Made by a program: the position numbers and the translations under genes. Below, piece by piece: positions 44,497 through 56,699 of a stretch of DNA of 64,000 nt (positions are counted from its first letter, which is position 1; each line of letters begins with the position of its first letter). Source of the DNA: Combretum micranthum. Taxonomy: Eukaryota > Streptophyta > Magnoliopsida > Myrtales > Combretaceae. Under the pieces are notes generated by a model. It searched no databases, was not told the DNA's origin, and saw nothing but the letters and a program-made list of their open reading frames with translations. The stretch covers positions 452,847 to 516,846 of the forward strand of contig JAMXBD010001032.1 in NCBI GenBank assembly GCA_024138025.1, in the 5' to 3' direction.

Positions 44497-47400
44497 CTAG
44501 GATCGGTTGTTGCCATTTGAAGTTGCAAAAGAACCATTTGCCCGAGCCAAATTAATTTCTTGTAAGTTAGCTTGCATGATTGCCATTTGCTCACTTTGGC
44601 GTCTCACTATTTCTTTAAGTTCTTGCATCTCAACATTAGTATTAGTCAATTCAACTCTCGCTCCAGCTAACTCTTGCAAAGTGTTTGTTAATTGCTCCTG
44701 TGTTCCAGCCAATTCTTCTCTAGCATTTGTCAAATCATCTCTTAATTCTTGAACCTCAGCAGAATTTGATTCGTCCGTTCTATTTTTAGGCTTTGGACCA
44801 TGACCAAGTCCACGAACATACCCTGAACATTCACCAAGGACCACAGTACAAATGTCATCTTCAGTTGGTGGGTCCTTATTGTTTGGAGAAGGATCACTTT
44901 GCATAGCAACCATTTTAGCCTATCACAATAATATATAGTGTTAAGAAATTTGCAAAATTTGCTAAATATGATCATATAATTAAACTAAAAAGACAACAAC
45001 AAACAACGTACATAATTTTGTTCAGCAATATGAGATGCCCATTGACCATTTCGAAAATAACAACGTTTATATAATGGTATGCGAGTACATCTCTGCACAT
45101 GAAAGTAACATTTAATTAACAAGATAATTTCTTGTCAAATATGTTTTGTAAGTAATGATTAAAGAGACCATACCGCTATGTGACGTGCTTGTACAAATGA
45201 TTGAGATCCATTGCGATGTACATGGGGTACTTTGCCACGATTATGACATCCTGCCTTTGAGCGTTTCTACATATTGATTTAGATAAAATATAATAAATAC
45301 AAGCTTTTATAAGAAAATATTATAATACACATAGTTCAAATATAACTTACTTGATGTTTTTCTGAATCAAATATATTGCATAAAGACAACCACATATCCT
45401 CTCTTCCTTTCAAGTCAATATAAGGTGTTTGCCTTCCAATTTCTCCACCCCCCAACTTATTGTAATGTTCATGGCATGTATGACGAAATTGTTTGTATAA
45501 ATTGGAAAACATTTTACTCACGGCTTTTTTTACATCAGGGTTTTCATTCCATCCTTTTATATCAAAGTATTCCTAAAATATACAATACAAAAAAAATTAG
45601 TGCATTTGATTTCTAAAGTAAATAAAGCAAATAATTATATTTATATACCAGCATGTGCTCATAAAGCTGATCCTTATGTTCATTTTCAACAGATTTCCAG
45701 CCATCCCGGTCAAGTGGGCAATGGAAACGTATTTGTATGCCCATCTCAGTTGAAAACATGGATGCATAATCTCCCACAGGCCTTCCATTTTCAGATGTTA
45801 TCTCAATAACAGGTTTGATACCTCGACTGTGCAAAAGATTCAGCTTTAAGTTGCGATTTCTACCTCGAGTAGGAGGCTTCTCTACTGCACCTAAAAGGTT
45901 ATAGTGTTATAATTTGAAATGTAGTGTCAGCCAAAGAAGAAAAAATTTTAAAACATAAGACTTTATTTCTCTTCTTCTGCCCAATCTACAGCTGCTGTGA
46001 TATCTCAAAGGGTTATTGATGACGGGCTTATTTCATCCCTTCATACCAAGAAGTAGCCGAGACAAGCATGTTAGTATTCCACATTAGAACTCATAAGTCT
46101 CTGTTCCATAACTTCCCTTGTTTCGTCGCCTCAAACGAACCATGAATCACCCCCACAACCCACTAAACTAGAGACTTTCTTTATCAACTCCCTCCCCTCA
46201 TCCGTCTCATAGAATCTGTACGATGAATTCATCAAAAGTTCACCGAAGATCTCAATGATAATCTTGGGTGAGTAATCGATAAATATGATCAATAAGTATT
46301 AATTGTTCATATTCTTTTCTTTCCTTCGCTTCTAACTTTCCTCCGTTTATGTCGCTCTAACCCCTTCCATCTCCTTAATAACTCAACTGAAGGTAAATGA
46401 TCAACACCAGGACCAGGCCATCTGCAACTTCACTGCAGCATACTTGAGTCGACCGGTAAGTACCATTCCCAATCTTTTATCTACACCTCATTTTAAATAG
46501 AGCAGTGGATGACTCCCTTCCTTACCGCTTACGTAAACATTATATATATACACGTTAATTTATCTACATACATACATATATATATATATATATACACACA
46601 CCCCACGATACTATTGTCCCTGTATCCGTTGTGGAAAATAACAAAGATAAATAAATAAATAGGCAAGCTGTTGTAAATTCCTTTTACTGGATCTCTACCA
46701 TAAATATTCTTAGAAACAACTAATTCCCTGTTATTGTAATAAATGTAATACATTATAATAGATGCATAGACAGTAACAATAAGTCATCAGAACTCAATTT
46801 GAAAATGAATACATCTTTAAAGTAAACCACATATTTGTAAATTGTAACCCTCGATTCAATGGAATTAAGGGATGAAATAAGCCCGTCATCAAATATGTGG
46901 TTTACTTTAAAGACTAGGCCAACTTTAAAGTAAACCACATATTTGTAAATTGTAACCCTCGATTCAATGGAATTAAGTCATCAGAATTGATAACTCTAAC
47001 CTAAGAAGCAAGATGAAATCAAAGACTCGATTTACACCTACTTAGCCATGATCGATAGTCTGAAGAATGGTTTGTCCATCCTTCTTGCTGCCTCGGATCA
47101 GTCTTATTAAATAATATGATATACCAAAATCCAAGGATTTAAGCCACACTAAACATATATTAACAAGATAATTTATACACAAATGTTATATTAAAACCCT
47201 GTCAGTCAATACAAAAACACAAATCCCATACTTAACTTACAATTCAACCATTCAGCAAGGAGAACCAAGAAAAATAAAATAAACACAAGTATAGAAGGGG
47301 CTGATCCAGCAAACAATGTGCTTCAAGGAAACTTCCTTTTATTCTCTATTGCTTATTGCATGGTCATTTCTTGTCAAAAAACATGAAAACCTATACTTAT

Positions 47401-47990
47401 AATATACAACACCATTACAGAAACAATAAAACAATCTTTGTAGAGATCATTATTACCTGGATGTGTTCTTTCTGTTCTTGCATTTGTGATAGAAGAGGAT
47501 CCATCAATATTCTCAATAAGTTGAGATGGATTTGGAATATGGAAATTCTCTGTGGAAGTACAAACAGAATGTCACATGGAGTGCTTACTTCTAATGAGAT
47601 TAATATTTAGAATGATTGCTTATTGGCATGTAATGTTATTGTGCAGTCTAGTGTTAATTAATTTGAGTCTGTTGACATGACTAATACTAGGAGTGGACAG
47701 ATCCAGCCTTATGACTACTCTGTAACTCCTTTGCTGCCTGATTTTGTTGATACAACCATTTGTTATCTTCCTAATGGTTATCCATACTACCCTGGTTACA
47801 GTTATACGCATTCCTTAAAACATGAAGCCGCATTTTAATAATAAAAAATAAAAACATAATATATTTTACAAATTCAAAATAACTTACCATGTTCAATTGG
47901 TGAAATATCAACCTCAAAACCCCTCCTACCATCATGATTATTTCCTCCTTCAGCTACTGGTTGTGAACGAGAACGGAGTCTAGATACCAT
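44497..47990 (-). CDS. CACTA TNPA/TNP1-type protein, seven exons, intact
   Basis: Exons 47990-47888, 47549-47457, 45890-45649, 45572-45351, 45266-45174, 45092-45012 and 44919-44497. All introns begin GT and end AG and all joins keep phase, giving 1,257 nt: 418 codons plus stop. Start ATG at 47990 (MVSRLRSRSQPVAEGG). The middle (MFSNLYKQFRHTCHEHYNKL, CHNRGKVPHVHRNGSQSFVQ) matches the plant transposase-24/TNP1 domain. The last exon holds a long coiled coil (VQELRDDLTNAREELAGTQE and repeats). TNPA binds the subterminal repeats and assists excision. The second intron is 1.6 kb and holds host-like fragments. No break was found, unlike the neighbouring TNPD gene. Confidence 0.85.
45970..46475 (+). 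pseudogene. Captured host exon fragments in a TNPA intron, unidentified
   Basis: On the plus strand, opposite to TNPA. A coding-like stretch with NSLPSSVS then NLYDEFIKSSPKISMIILG ends at a plausible donor GGTGAGTAAT (about 46,267). A second exon-like stretch, NDQHQDQAICNFTAAYLSRP, is bounded by AG and GTAAGTAC (about 46,392-46,456). Frames upstream have stops. It looks like two host exons with an intron, carried by the CACTA element. I do not recognise the gene. Confidence 0.4.
46815..46977 (+). repeat. 55-bp direct repeat with an inverted insertion between
   Basis: 46815-46869 and 46923-46977 are identical over 55 bp. The 53 bp between contain 46892-46912, the exact reverse complement of the first 21 bp of the repeat, and 46867-46892, the exact reverse complement of 46016-46041. 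See findings. Confidence 0.92.
47655..47815 (+). pseudogene. Captured host fragment, YTH/ECT-like N-terminal region
   Basis: Plus-strand frame in the first TNPA intron: QIQPYDYSVTPLLPDFVDTT followed by ICYLPNGYPYYPGYSYT. The Tyr/Pro/Gly-rich pattern with DFVD....CY.PNGY resembles the N-terminal part of plant YTH-domain m6A readers (ECT family). The YTH domain itself is absent. Opposite in direction to the TNPA gene, so it would be spliced out as intron. Confidence 0.4.
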
Positions 47991-48101
47991 GTCTGTAAAC
48001 ACATAAGACATAAAATAACTATTGACAAAATTCATGAAACAAAAATTGTAACAAATTTATTTAATTTCTATAATTTAATAATAGATATCAACATATTAAC
48101 C

Positions 48102-51100
48102 TCACCATTCAAAATCACTTTCTATGTCGATTCCTTCATCAATATAATCTTCATTCATATTGTCTGACAATTCCTCATGGCTAGATTCAACATCATCTTC
48201 ACTATTTATAGATATATTAATACATCTATTTCTTGTGGTCTCAACATTAACAACATCAGCTTCAATATCAATACGATCCAAAGAACCAATCTCATGATTG
48301 TCATCAACATTAACTATTTCATTACATGATTCTTGTTGGAATGCATCACATTCAACATTAACATCTCCTTCATTACTATTGTCATTAATTGGATCAAGCA
48401 ATATTGGTTCATATAAATGGCGATGATGTGCTCTTTGTGCAACTTTCCAATTGTCTCCAAGTTTCGTGTCAGCAACATAAAAAACTTGAACTGCTTGACT
48501 TGCAAGTAGGTATGGGTCATCTTCATACCATGTCTTAGTTATATTGACACTAGTACAATCCTTATCAATGTAGATAGGCTTATTTCGCTCAAGTTCGTAC
48601 CATTTGCACTTGAATAGTATTACTTGAAAATTATTAGAATATTGCAACTGGATAATATCATTCAAAACACCATAGAAATTGATTAAGTTTCCCTTATGAT
48701 CTCCCTCCACAACAACACCACTATTTTGAGTGATGAGTCGCTTATCAAAATCTTCTATGAGAAACTTTACACCATTTATTACACATCCATAATAGTGATT
48801 GACACGGATATAGGTGCTTCTGCTAAAGAGCACAACTCTTTTGTGGCCTTTAGTGAGCCTTCCCTGCGTAGTTGCCTCATCTACACATGTGAAATAATTG
48901 TTCTTAGTTCATGCTAATAACAAATATTAATAATTTTCTCTAGTAAAGTTTATACTTTTTGTTGAAACCATAATGGAAATTGTTCCTTCTGTCTTTTGTG
49001 TACATTTGTCATGGATATCCTCAAGAGTAAGTCCTCGTGTTCACTGAAAAGTTTTAGATATATTAACAAAAGTCAAAATACAATCTACAAATTTTATGCA
49101 GTATATATGTGTATGTGTGTATATATACCTCAAATAAGAATCAATCTCTTCACAATTATGGAGCACATACCAATGAAGTGACTGACGCTCATCCCAACTA
49201 AGGATCCTGCATGCCTTGTGACCAAATAGTCGAATGTTTTGTGTAAAGACTGATAAGCTTACCGGGTTAACATCATCCCCATCATCATACCTATCCGCCG
49301 ATTAAACTGAGTTTCAATTCCATGTAGATACATTGAACAAAATGTCATGCATTCGTTCATAATGTACGCTTCTGCAATTGAACCCTCCGGACGAGCTTTG
49401 TTGCGTACACTCTTTTTTAGCTTTCCTAGAAACCTAATTATATTTAAATGACAAATCTCAATATTTGTACTTAAGATCAATGTAAATTAAAAATTTCAAG
49501 AACAATTAATATACCTTTCAATTGGGTACATCCATCGGTATTGTACTGGTCCTCCTAAAATAGCTTCTTGTGGCAAGTGGACTAATAAGTGAACCATTAC
49601 ATCAAAAAATGCTGGCGGAAAAATCATTTCCAACTTACATAATGTAAGAACAATTTTTTTTTGAAGATTTTCTAAGACATCTACTTTAAGAGTCCTTGAA
49701 CATAACTCACGAAAGAACTCTGCCAAGTCACTAATTGCTCCAAAAACATCTTTGTTTAGAAAACCGCGCATGCCTATGTGGAGTAGCCGCTGCATAAGAA
49801 CATGACAATCGTGGCTCTTCAAGCCAACTATCTTACCTTCTTCTGCTCTAACACATCTAGAAATATTTCCAGCATATCCATCCGGAAACTTAATGGAACT
49901 AAGGAACTCACAAAATATTTTCTTTTCCTCCTTTGATAATGTGTAGCATGCCGAAGGTTTTCGTATTTGATCACCTATATGTTCCAAGTGTAACTCTTTT
50001 CTTATCCCTAATTTCTGTAGATCCAAACGTGCTTTTATTGTATCTTTCTCTTTCCTTCAATGCACAACAATGTTCCCAGGATGCTTTCACATACATTTTT
50101 CTCAATATGCATAACATCGAGATTATGACGCAGTTTTAGCTTATGCCAATAAGGTAGATTAAAAAAAATACTTCTTTTATTCCAATTACCTAATGAAGTG
50201 GCACGCTTTCTTTTTCTACCTTGATATTTTCCAAATTTAATCTTCTTTAGGGGCTCCAACTGTGCCAAGATTTCCTCACTTGAAAGCTCCACTGGAGGGG
50301 GTCGATTTTCTCGCACCCATTAAATTTTCTACTACGCCGCCAAGGATGGTCCTTAGGCAAGTAGCATCTATGACCCAAAAACCCAATTTTATCATGTAAT
50401 TGTACAGAGAAAGCATCTGTTTTACATACTGGACATGCTTTATACCCTTTAGTGCTCCACCCAGACAAATCACCATATGCAGGAAAATCATTAATAGTCC
50501 ATAGGATAGCTGCATGCATTTTAAAACTTTCTCTAGCTACAGCATCATATGTTTGAACTCCTTGGTCCACAACTCTTTCAATTCATTGATCAACGGTTGA
50601 AGAAATACATCAATCTCTACTCCAGGAGACCTAGGCCCTGATATCAATAAAGTCATCATAACAAATGGATCTTTCATACACTTCCAAGGTGGAAGATTAT
50701 AAGGTATCACTATCACTGGCCACATGCTATAAGCATTATTCATGTTACCAAAAGGGTTAAAGCCATCTGATGCCAAACCCAGCCTGACATTACGAGGGTC
50801 CATGGCAAACCACGGAAATTGTCTATCAAACTCCTTCCAAGTTTCTGAATCTGCAGGGTGTCTCATCAAATTTCCCTCCTTAACTCTTTTTTCTTCATGC
50901 CATCTCATATCAATTGCTGTTTTGTTAGACACAAACAGTCGTTGTAACCTTGGCTTCAAAGGAAAATATCGCAACACTTTTTGCGGTACTTTTTTATGTG
51001 TGTGCTTGTTTTTATTAACTTTCCATCTTGGTGTCTTGCACTCTGGACATTCATTTGCATCCTCCAAGTCTTTCCAAAATAGAACACAATCGTTCTTACA

Positions 51101-51749
51101 TGCATGTATTATATCATATCCCAAACCTAAGTCACGTAGAATCTTCTTGCACTCATAAAAGGAAGATGGAAGGAGGTTTTTTTCAGGCAATATACTTTTT
51201 ATGAATGCAATATTTTCATCAAAGCTTTATTACTAAGATGGTGGAGAGACTTTAGATGAAGGAGCTTTATGACAACTGATAACAAAGAATGGCTTTTACA
51301 CCTGGGTAAAGATCACTCTCAGCATCTTTTAATATTTTGCTAAAACTAGTAGAAGCATTATCTTGTTCAACAAAAGAGCCTTCATTCGTAATTGAATTAC
51401 CCATTTGCACATCATGTATGATTTCATGGATGTCCTCCTATCAGTCATGTCTTCCGTACAAAACCTCCTTTCTTCGCTGAGCATATATGTGATCATCATT
51501 CTCTAAACTAGCCCCTAAAGTTTCTCCATGATATACCCAATAGTTATAGGTAGTGTCAATTCCTTTAGAATACAAATGATTCTCAACTTCCGTAAACATT
51601 CGAAAGTCAGCATTTTTGCAATAACAACATGGACATCGGATCTTTTCAATATCTCCTAAGTTCTCCCTTGCAAATCGTAAGAATTGCTTAACCCCAAGTA
51701 TATAATCAGCACAAATTTTATCTCTAAGATGCATCCAACTCTTATCCAT
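48102..51749 (-). pseudogene. CACTA TNPD-type transposase, decayed
   Basis: Start ATG 51749 (MDKSWMHLRDKICADYILGV), the transposase-associated domain with CPCCYCKN and the W..HGE block. Then transposase-21 motifs: CPECKTPRWKVNK, KVLRYFPLKPRLQRLF, DPRNVRLGLASDGFNPFG, DFPAYGDLSGWSTKGYKACP. A DUF4218-like part follows (SHDCHVLMQRLLHIGMRGFL, FFDVMVHLLVHLPQEA), spliced at 49,497 to LGKLKKSVRNKARPEGSIAE, then a DUF4216 part (YYGCVINGVKFLIEDFDKR, FKCKWYELE) with an acidic tail ending 48102. Lesions: two stops near 51,438, shifts near 51,273, 51,232, 50,563, 50,321, 50,040 and 49,290. Several are one base. Confidence 0.88.
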
Positions 51750-51759
51750 TTTGAAATCC

Positions 51760-53990
51760 TATATGAAGGTTAGTAGTATCATATTAGTATTATCTAACAA
51801 AACCAAAGAACAAAAATATTTTGAAAGTATTAATACATGTAAATACATTATTAGGTTTTAACACGAAATTTTCACATAAATACAAACTTGCAGAATATAC
51901 ACTCAATTCTCTGAAGATTTCTATTTTGACAATTTTAAACTTAGTTTTAATTTTCGGATATTTTCTTTTTTCTTTGCCCAATTTCAAATTGCATAAAAAA
52001 TAATATAAAACAAATATCCTTAGTTGCCACTTGCCACAACATGTATGTATTCATGGTGCATAATTACTATTCATACTTTGACTCGTGAATAATACACACT
52101 ACATGTAATGTACATATGCTGTGTAAGTATATTTTAACATATAGTCGTATACATTAAACATGAATAATAATTATTTTAAAAACTACCCATTAATTATACC
52201 GTGTGTTAAAACATAATTGATAATTATCTATCATATAAATATTCATAAGCATCTAAATTTTTTTCCAAGCATGAAGACTGCTGTTCTTAATTCTTATCAG
52301 TGTTGGGAGATAAGCCTATGTTCCGGTTACGAAGAGCTTAATCATTGGCCTTTGCCGTATCAATGAAAAATATTAGGAAAAAAAATCAAATATAAAAAGA
52401 TCAACATAACTGTATACATTATATTTATCATGAAGTGGCCTGACACAACTCAAGAACATTCTCATAATTCCATCAATTATAAAATTACAATATTATCCCC
52501 CCTCTCACTTTTTCATCTTTTTTTAAGTTCCAACTATTTATTCTAAAGACAAAACAAATCCTGCAATTGCAGGTGCAAGCCAGCTAATTAAATAATATAG
52601 TCTCATGTCTCATCATATTTAATATAAGATTAAAAAAACAATCCCTTTTGGTAATCAACTTATATATAATATAATTAGCATTAAAAATAGATAAAAACTT
52701 CACCCTTTTGACATATATAAAAATCATCTCAATCTCAACGGTTAAACAATGACTAGAAAGTTGGAACCATAGAAATTTGCAACAACAATGCTAAATTGTT
52801 AACATTAATTCCATCTTTTCGTCTAGCCACTAATTATTATAGGTTAGTTGAGAGTGCCAAGCGGGAACAATTGAACAATCCTTAAAACATTACGTATTTA
52901 GACTATGATTATGCAAAATTTAGGCAGAAACCACAGATCCACTTTGATCCCGAAGAACGACATAAAATGAGTAAATAAAAACATGAAGAAGAAGAAAGTT
53001 CTGATCACATTTGGTGATACAGATACAGATCCACCCACATCACGTGAAATGAATAAGTCAAAGAATCCACCTTGTTTCTAATTCCAAGTTTTGTTAAGAA
53101 TCCCATGAAGTAGACAAGCAGAAAAAATTCATCAAAAGGAATGGGACGCGCAAACTGGAAGTTTGCAAGACAATATATAGATACATAGGAGAGAAACACA
53201 ATTGCAGATAAAACATAGACTCGAAATTGACAAAAAATGGAAAAATACCACGGAAAGACAGCAATTGAAGAATGGTTCACGCTTTTAGCACTAGCACGAC
53301 CAAAAAGATTACAATAGATGAAGCTGGGCAAATAAGAAAGTTTTCCAATCTCCTTTCACTTATTATAATATCGGAACATCAAACTTATAAATGTCGTTGG
53401 ATCGTAAGCTTTCATCTATTAATGCAATGACAAATCAACGGCTAGCCGAGTTATTTCATAGCAGAAACTCCGCTTGGAGTTTTGATCCTCATATGACTTA
53501 AACGGCCCCAAGTTTTAATGAGTCAAGCAAAACAACATGATGACCTGATGCATCTCCTCCCTACATCTGAATTATACTTCAGCTAAATGCAAGCCAATCT
53601 TAATAACTTCAATCCACCATTGTTGAGGTAAACCATAATCCTAATCAGGAAGATCATATGGCAACTAGACTATTAAAGTCACCTGGGTAGCAAGATCCAC
53701 TTAGAGGTCGGTGACTTCGGATTTCCCACTGATATTAATGTTGAGTTTATGAATTAAATGGCCAATGTTACTGAAATCGAATTTAATATTCACTGACCAA
53801 GTAGAAGATGGTACAAAATATATCCATTGATCTCATTAAAACTTGAAAAAGCACAAGGTTTTGTTCGTGGCGGACAAATCAGCATGGGTCTTGCCTAGCT
53901 ATATATATGGTTCTTATACTTCCATAAACAAATACCAACAACAAGATCCTTCCTACAACCACCATCCAAAAACAGGCACACCAGCCACAA
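51760..53990. other. CACTA upstream region, no gene recognised
   Basis: AT-rich. The 108-codon minus-strand frame at 53005-53331 is hydrophobic with no family match. Probably the long 5' untranslated/intron region of the TNPD gene, or an insertion. Confidence 0.4.
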
Positions 53991-54020
53991 GCGGAAAGAC
54001 AATTTTTTTAACAATTTCCT

Positions 54021-54256
54021 GTGGACACACATGGTTTTGTTGACTGGATAATCGGTCGCTCTAATGGCGTTGGTGCTCTTCTGTCAACAATAACCATACA
54101 AATATTCTTGCAAATGTTTCGTGCTCTTCTGTCAACAATAACCAGAGTCTCAGACAATTTTCCTTCCACTTGCTTTATAGCTAAACAAAGCCAAGCAACC
54201 CATTCACGTTGTCTTGCGACCAACACCAACACTATCACAAAACCATGTGTGTCCAC
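54021..54256. repeat. Inverted repeat with internal direct repeat
   Basis: 54021-54040 and 54237-54256 are exact 20-bp reverse complements. Between them GTGCTCTTCTGTCAACAATA recurs at 54073 and 54121 (24 bp identical, period 48). No known element ends recognised. Confidence 0.8.
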
Positions 54257-54840
54257 AAGCAAAGTTTGATTAAGAAACCCTTTTTTTATATAAAAAAGAA
54301 CCATTCTTCTTTCCTAGTCATAAGATTCTCTTATGAAAGTGATATAGTAAGTCTAAAAGCAGGACAATTAATTGGGAAACTTTTAACCATTGTTGCAAGC
54401 AGCCACCACCACATGATCCCCAGACGACACAGGTCACCGCTTAGGACAACAAGAAGATGACTGCCGCGTTGACAACTTTTCGACAAGGACAGCACCTTAT
54501 TAGAGGAAGAATTATAATCAATGCATTATTGACTAATAGAACTTCAAAAAGAAGGGTACCAAACAAACTCTGTTAACTTTCGCTCATGAACTTCGGTACA
54601 GATTACCCCATAATCAATTCATTTCCTCCACTGAGGACTATTCGTCACATTTTGGAATCAAAATCAAATTCCACCAAACCCTGAAAACACGAAACTTTTA
54701 CCTCTGTCCGTCAATTTAAGTTCGTTCTTTTCTATAATCTCCTCTCACATTATAAAACAAAGATTTTAGAAATGAATATAGCTGACTCTCAAGTACATCA
54801 CAGTAATAACAAGGATATGAAAACACAGATTTAATAAGAG

Positions 54841-55086
54841 TCACAAGCTAAAAACCAGACCACACAAATTAATAGTGAATCTAAGAAAATAGAGGAGTAG
54901 ACCAACCTGATAACGGGAAGAATAGAGACCTTGAAGCTTTGATTTCTTTTCCAATCCAAAAAACACGCTTAGAATTTGTTTCTTCTTCTTCGTCTTTAAT
55001 CCTCTTCCTGGTACATGTAAAAATGGTGAAAAGAAGATAGAGAGAAGCAAGGCAAAAACATGTCGACTTCTTCCCAGCATCACCAT
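54841..55086 (-). other. Small frame with a hydrophobic N-terminus in the CACTA 5' region
   Basis: A short minus-strand frame begins MVMLGRSRHVFALLLSIFFS, then PFLHV, then a Lys-rich stretch (LKTKKKKQ). It looks like a signal peptide plus a basic tail. A plausible splice donor CAGGTTGGT lies inside at about 54,908. It may be the leader exon of the TNPD transcript. No family recognised, so it is not called as a gene. Confidence 0.25.
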
Positions 55087-55756
55087 TGATATAGCCTAAA
55101 GAGCTCTATGGAAAAAGGAAGAAGAAGGAAGACAGAAACTTAAAACCCAGAAAAATAAGATGCTAATATGAAACCCCTAATTTGAGTTATTGGCAAATAG
55201 CAAGTAACGTATTTTAGGGTGTACTCCTTTCCATAAAACGACAAAGAACAAAGCCCTAATTTTTTTATTCAAAAAAACCATGAACTATACATTATTGACA
55301 TAAAAAAAATTATAAATTATAGCAAATCAAAACACATGATTCCAAATAAATAAATCTATAATCAAACATGTTACCGTTTATTCATAGTGAATCACTATCA
55401 TTAGTGGGACCTATTAACGAAAAAAAAAAAAAGCTCTAGGTTCTCTGTACCATTAACACGTGACTAATTACAAATTGTGAATAATTTACTCAGTCATGGT
55501 AGATTGTATATGCGAATTTAAAATATATTGTTTTCTTAAAAGAGAAAAAAATCAAAGTGACTAACAAAACAATAACGTTGATTCAAATGAAGGTTTTCAC
55601 AAGAGGATTCAAGATTAAACCTGGAGAAAGAGAGAAAAGAGTAAGAAGACATACCATTTTTACTAAAGATAGAAGAAGAGGATTAAAAATGAGGGTTTTT
55701 CATTTACAATGTCTGTTTTTGTTTCATGTTCCTATATAAAAAAATTTCGTAATCAT

Positions 55757-56110
55757 AGCTACCAAAAATGAAATTGGTAGCGAATTATTATGTAATAGCT
55801 ACCAAACACAAAATTTGTAGTTAATTAAACTTTTAGAGACTATTTTATTTTGGTAGCAATATTTTTATGGTTTTACAAATTTTTATTAAAAAAATTTTAG
55901 CTACAAATTTAATATTTAGTAGCCAACTTGTAATATTTTTAGCCACCAAATATAATTTTGTTTGGTAGTCTAAACGTCTTCCTCCGTCCTAAAATTTTCC
56001 CTCCATTGCATTTACTACAAGTAATTTAATTTGGTACTTAAAACAACTATTTGCTACCATAATGTATTGGTATGCTAATAATTTGGTAGCTAATTGCCAT
56101 TTTGTTGTAA
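55757..56110. repeat. Right subterminal repeats of the CACTA element
   Basis: Repeated TAGCTACCAAA and TTGGTAGC words in both orientations, matching the left subterminal region. Confidence 0.88.
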
Positions 56111-56112
56111 TG

Positions 56113-56470
56113 TGATGACTAGTTGTATAGTCATAGATGACATAGTATGGATCAAGGAAGACTTTTTATGTCTTTTTGTTATTCAGTTTAGATTCATGTT
56201 TTTGTTCATTGAGATTTTCAGTTGTATCTGAGTTTTATATATTGTATGGTTTTAGGGTGGGGTTTGACTTGTTGACCTGCAGTTATGTCAACAATGTCTA
56301 GTTTTTTTGGTTATGGAGATTATGTTTTTATCAGATGGTTATTTATGAGGACTACATGTCTTCTTTTATACTTTGTGAATTATACAGGTGATAATCATGT
56401 TGTTGTGGAAATTAAAGCCTTAGCGTGTCCTATTAAGAGAGTACACGTGGCGGGTTGTAATGCAACAGGT
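56113..56470 (+). mobile_element. LTR-like region, right of the CACTA insertion
   Basis: Continues the LTR-like sequence of 42,060-43,707. Contains GGGTGGGGTTTGACTTG and ends near GTGGCGGGTTGTAATGCAACA, a plausible LTR 3' end. Confidence 0.35.
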
Positions 56471-56539
56471 TAAGGCGTTTACAATTTTGATATAGATCTG
56501 GACCTTTAGCAAAATAAGAGCTAAATTTAGGCTCAACAA

Positions 56540-56690
56540 TTGTTTATCAAGAATAGATACAAATAAAAAAAATTGTACTCATAAACAAATCAAACGGACC
56601 TAATACAAATCAAATACATATAAGATATTTATACATATCATATACAGATACAGATAAAATTAGACAATTTTAAAAAGTGTGGCGAGAACA
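56540..56690. mobile_element. Diverged MITE fragment
   Basis: ACTCATAAACAAATCAAAC followed by AATACAAAT matches 59,130-59,160 of the MITE below (one or two differences). No intact ends here. Confidence 0.4.
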
Positions 56691-56699
56691 TTTAATGGG

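Larger units (their letters stand above)
43708..56112 (-). mobile_element. CACTA/EnSpm DNA transposon, 12.4 kb
   Basis: Starts CACTACAACAAATTTGGC at 43708 and ends GCCATTTTGTTGTAATG at 56112, near-perfect inverted ends starting CACTA (CATTA on the right). Both subterminal regions are packed with TTGGTAGC/GCTACCAA words. Two genes lie on the minus strand, a decayed TNPD-type transposase (48102-51749) and an intact-looking TNPA-type gene (44497-47990), the canonical CACTA pair. The left flank is GCT and the right TGA, so the expected 3-bp duplication is not evident. Inserted into the LTR-like region. Confidence 0.9.

Noticed and set aside
53005..53331. Hydrophobic 108-codon frame as a membrane protein
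   Set aside because: Hydrophobicity comes from T-rich sequence; no family pattern or conserved spacing.
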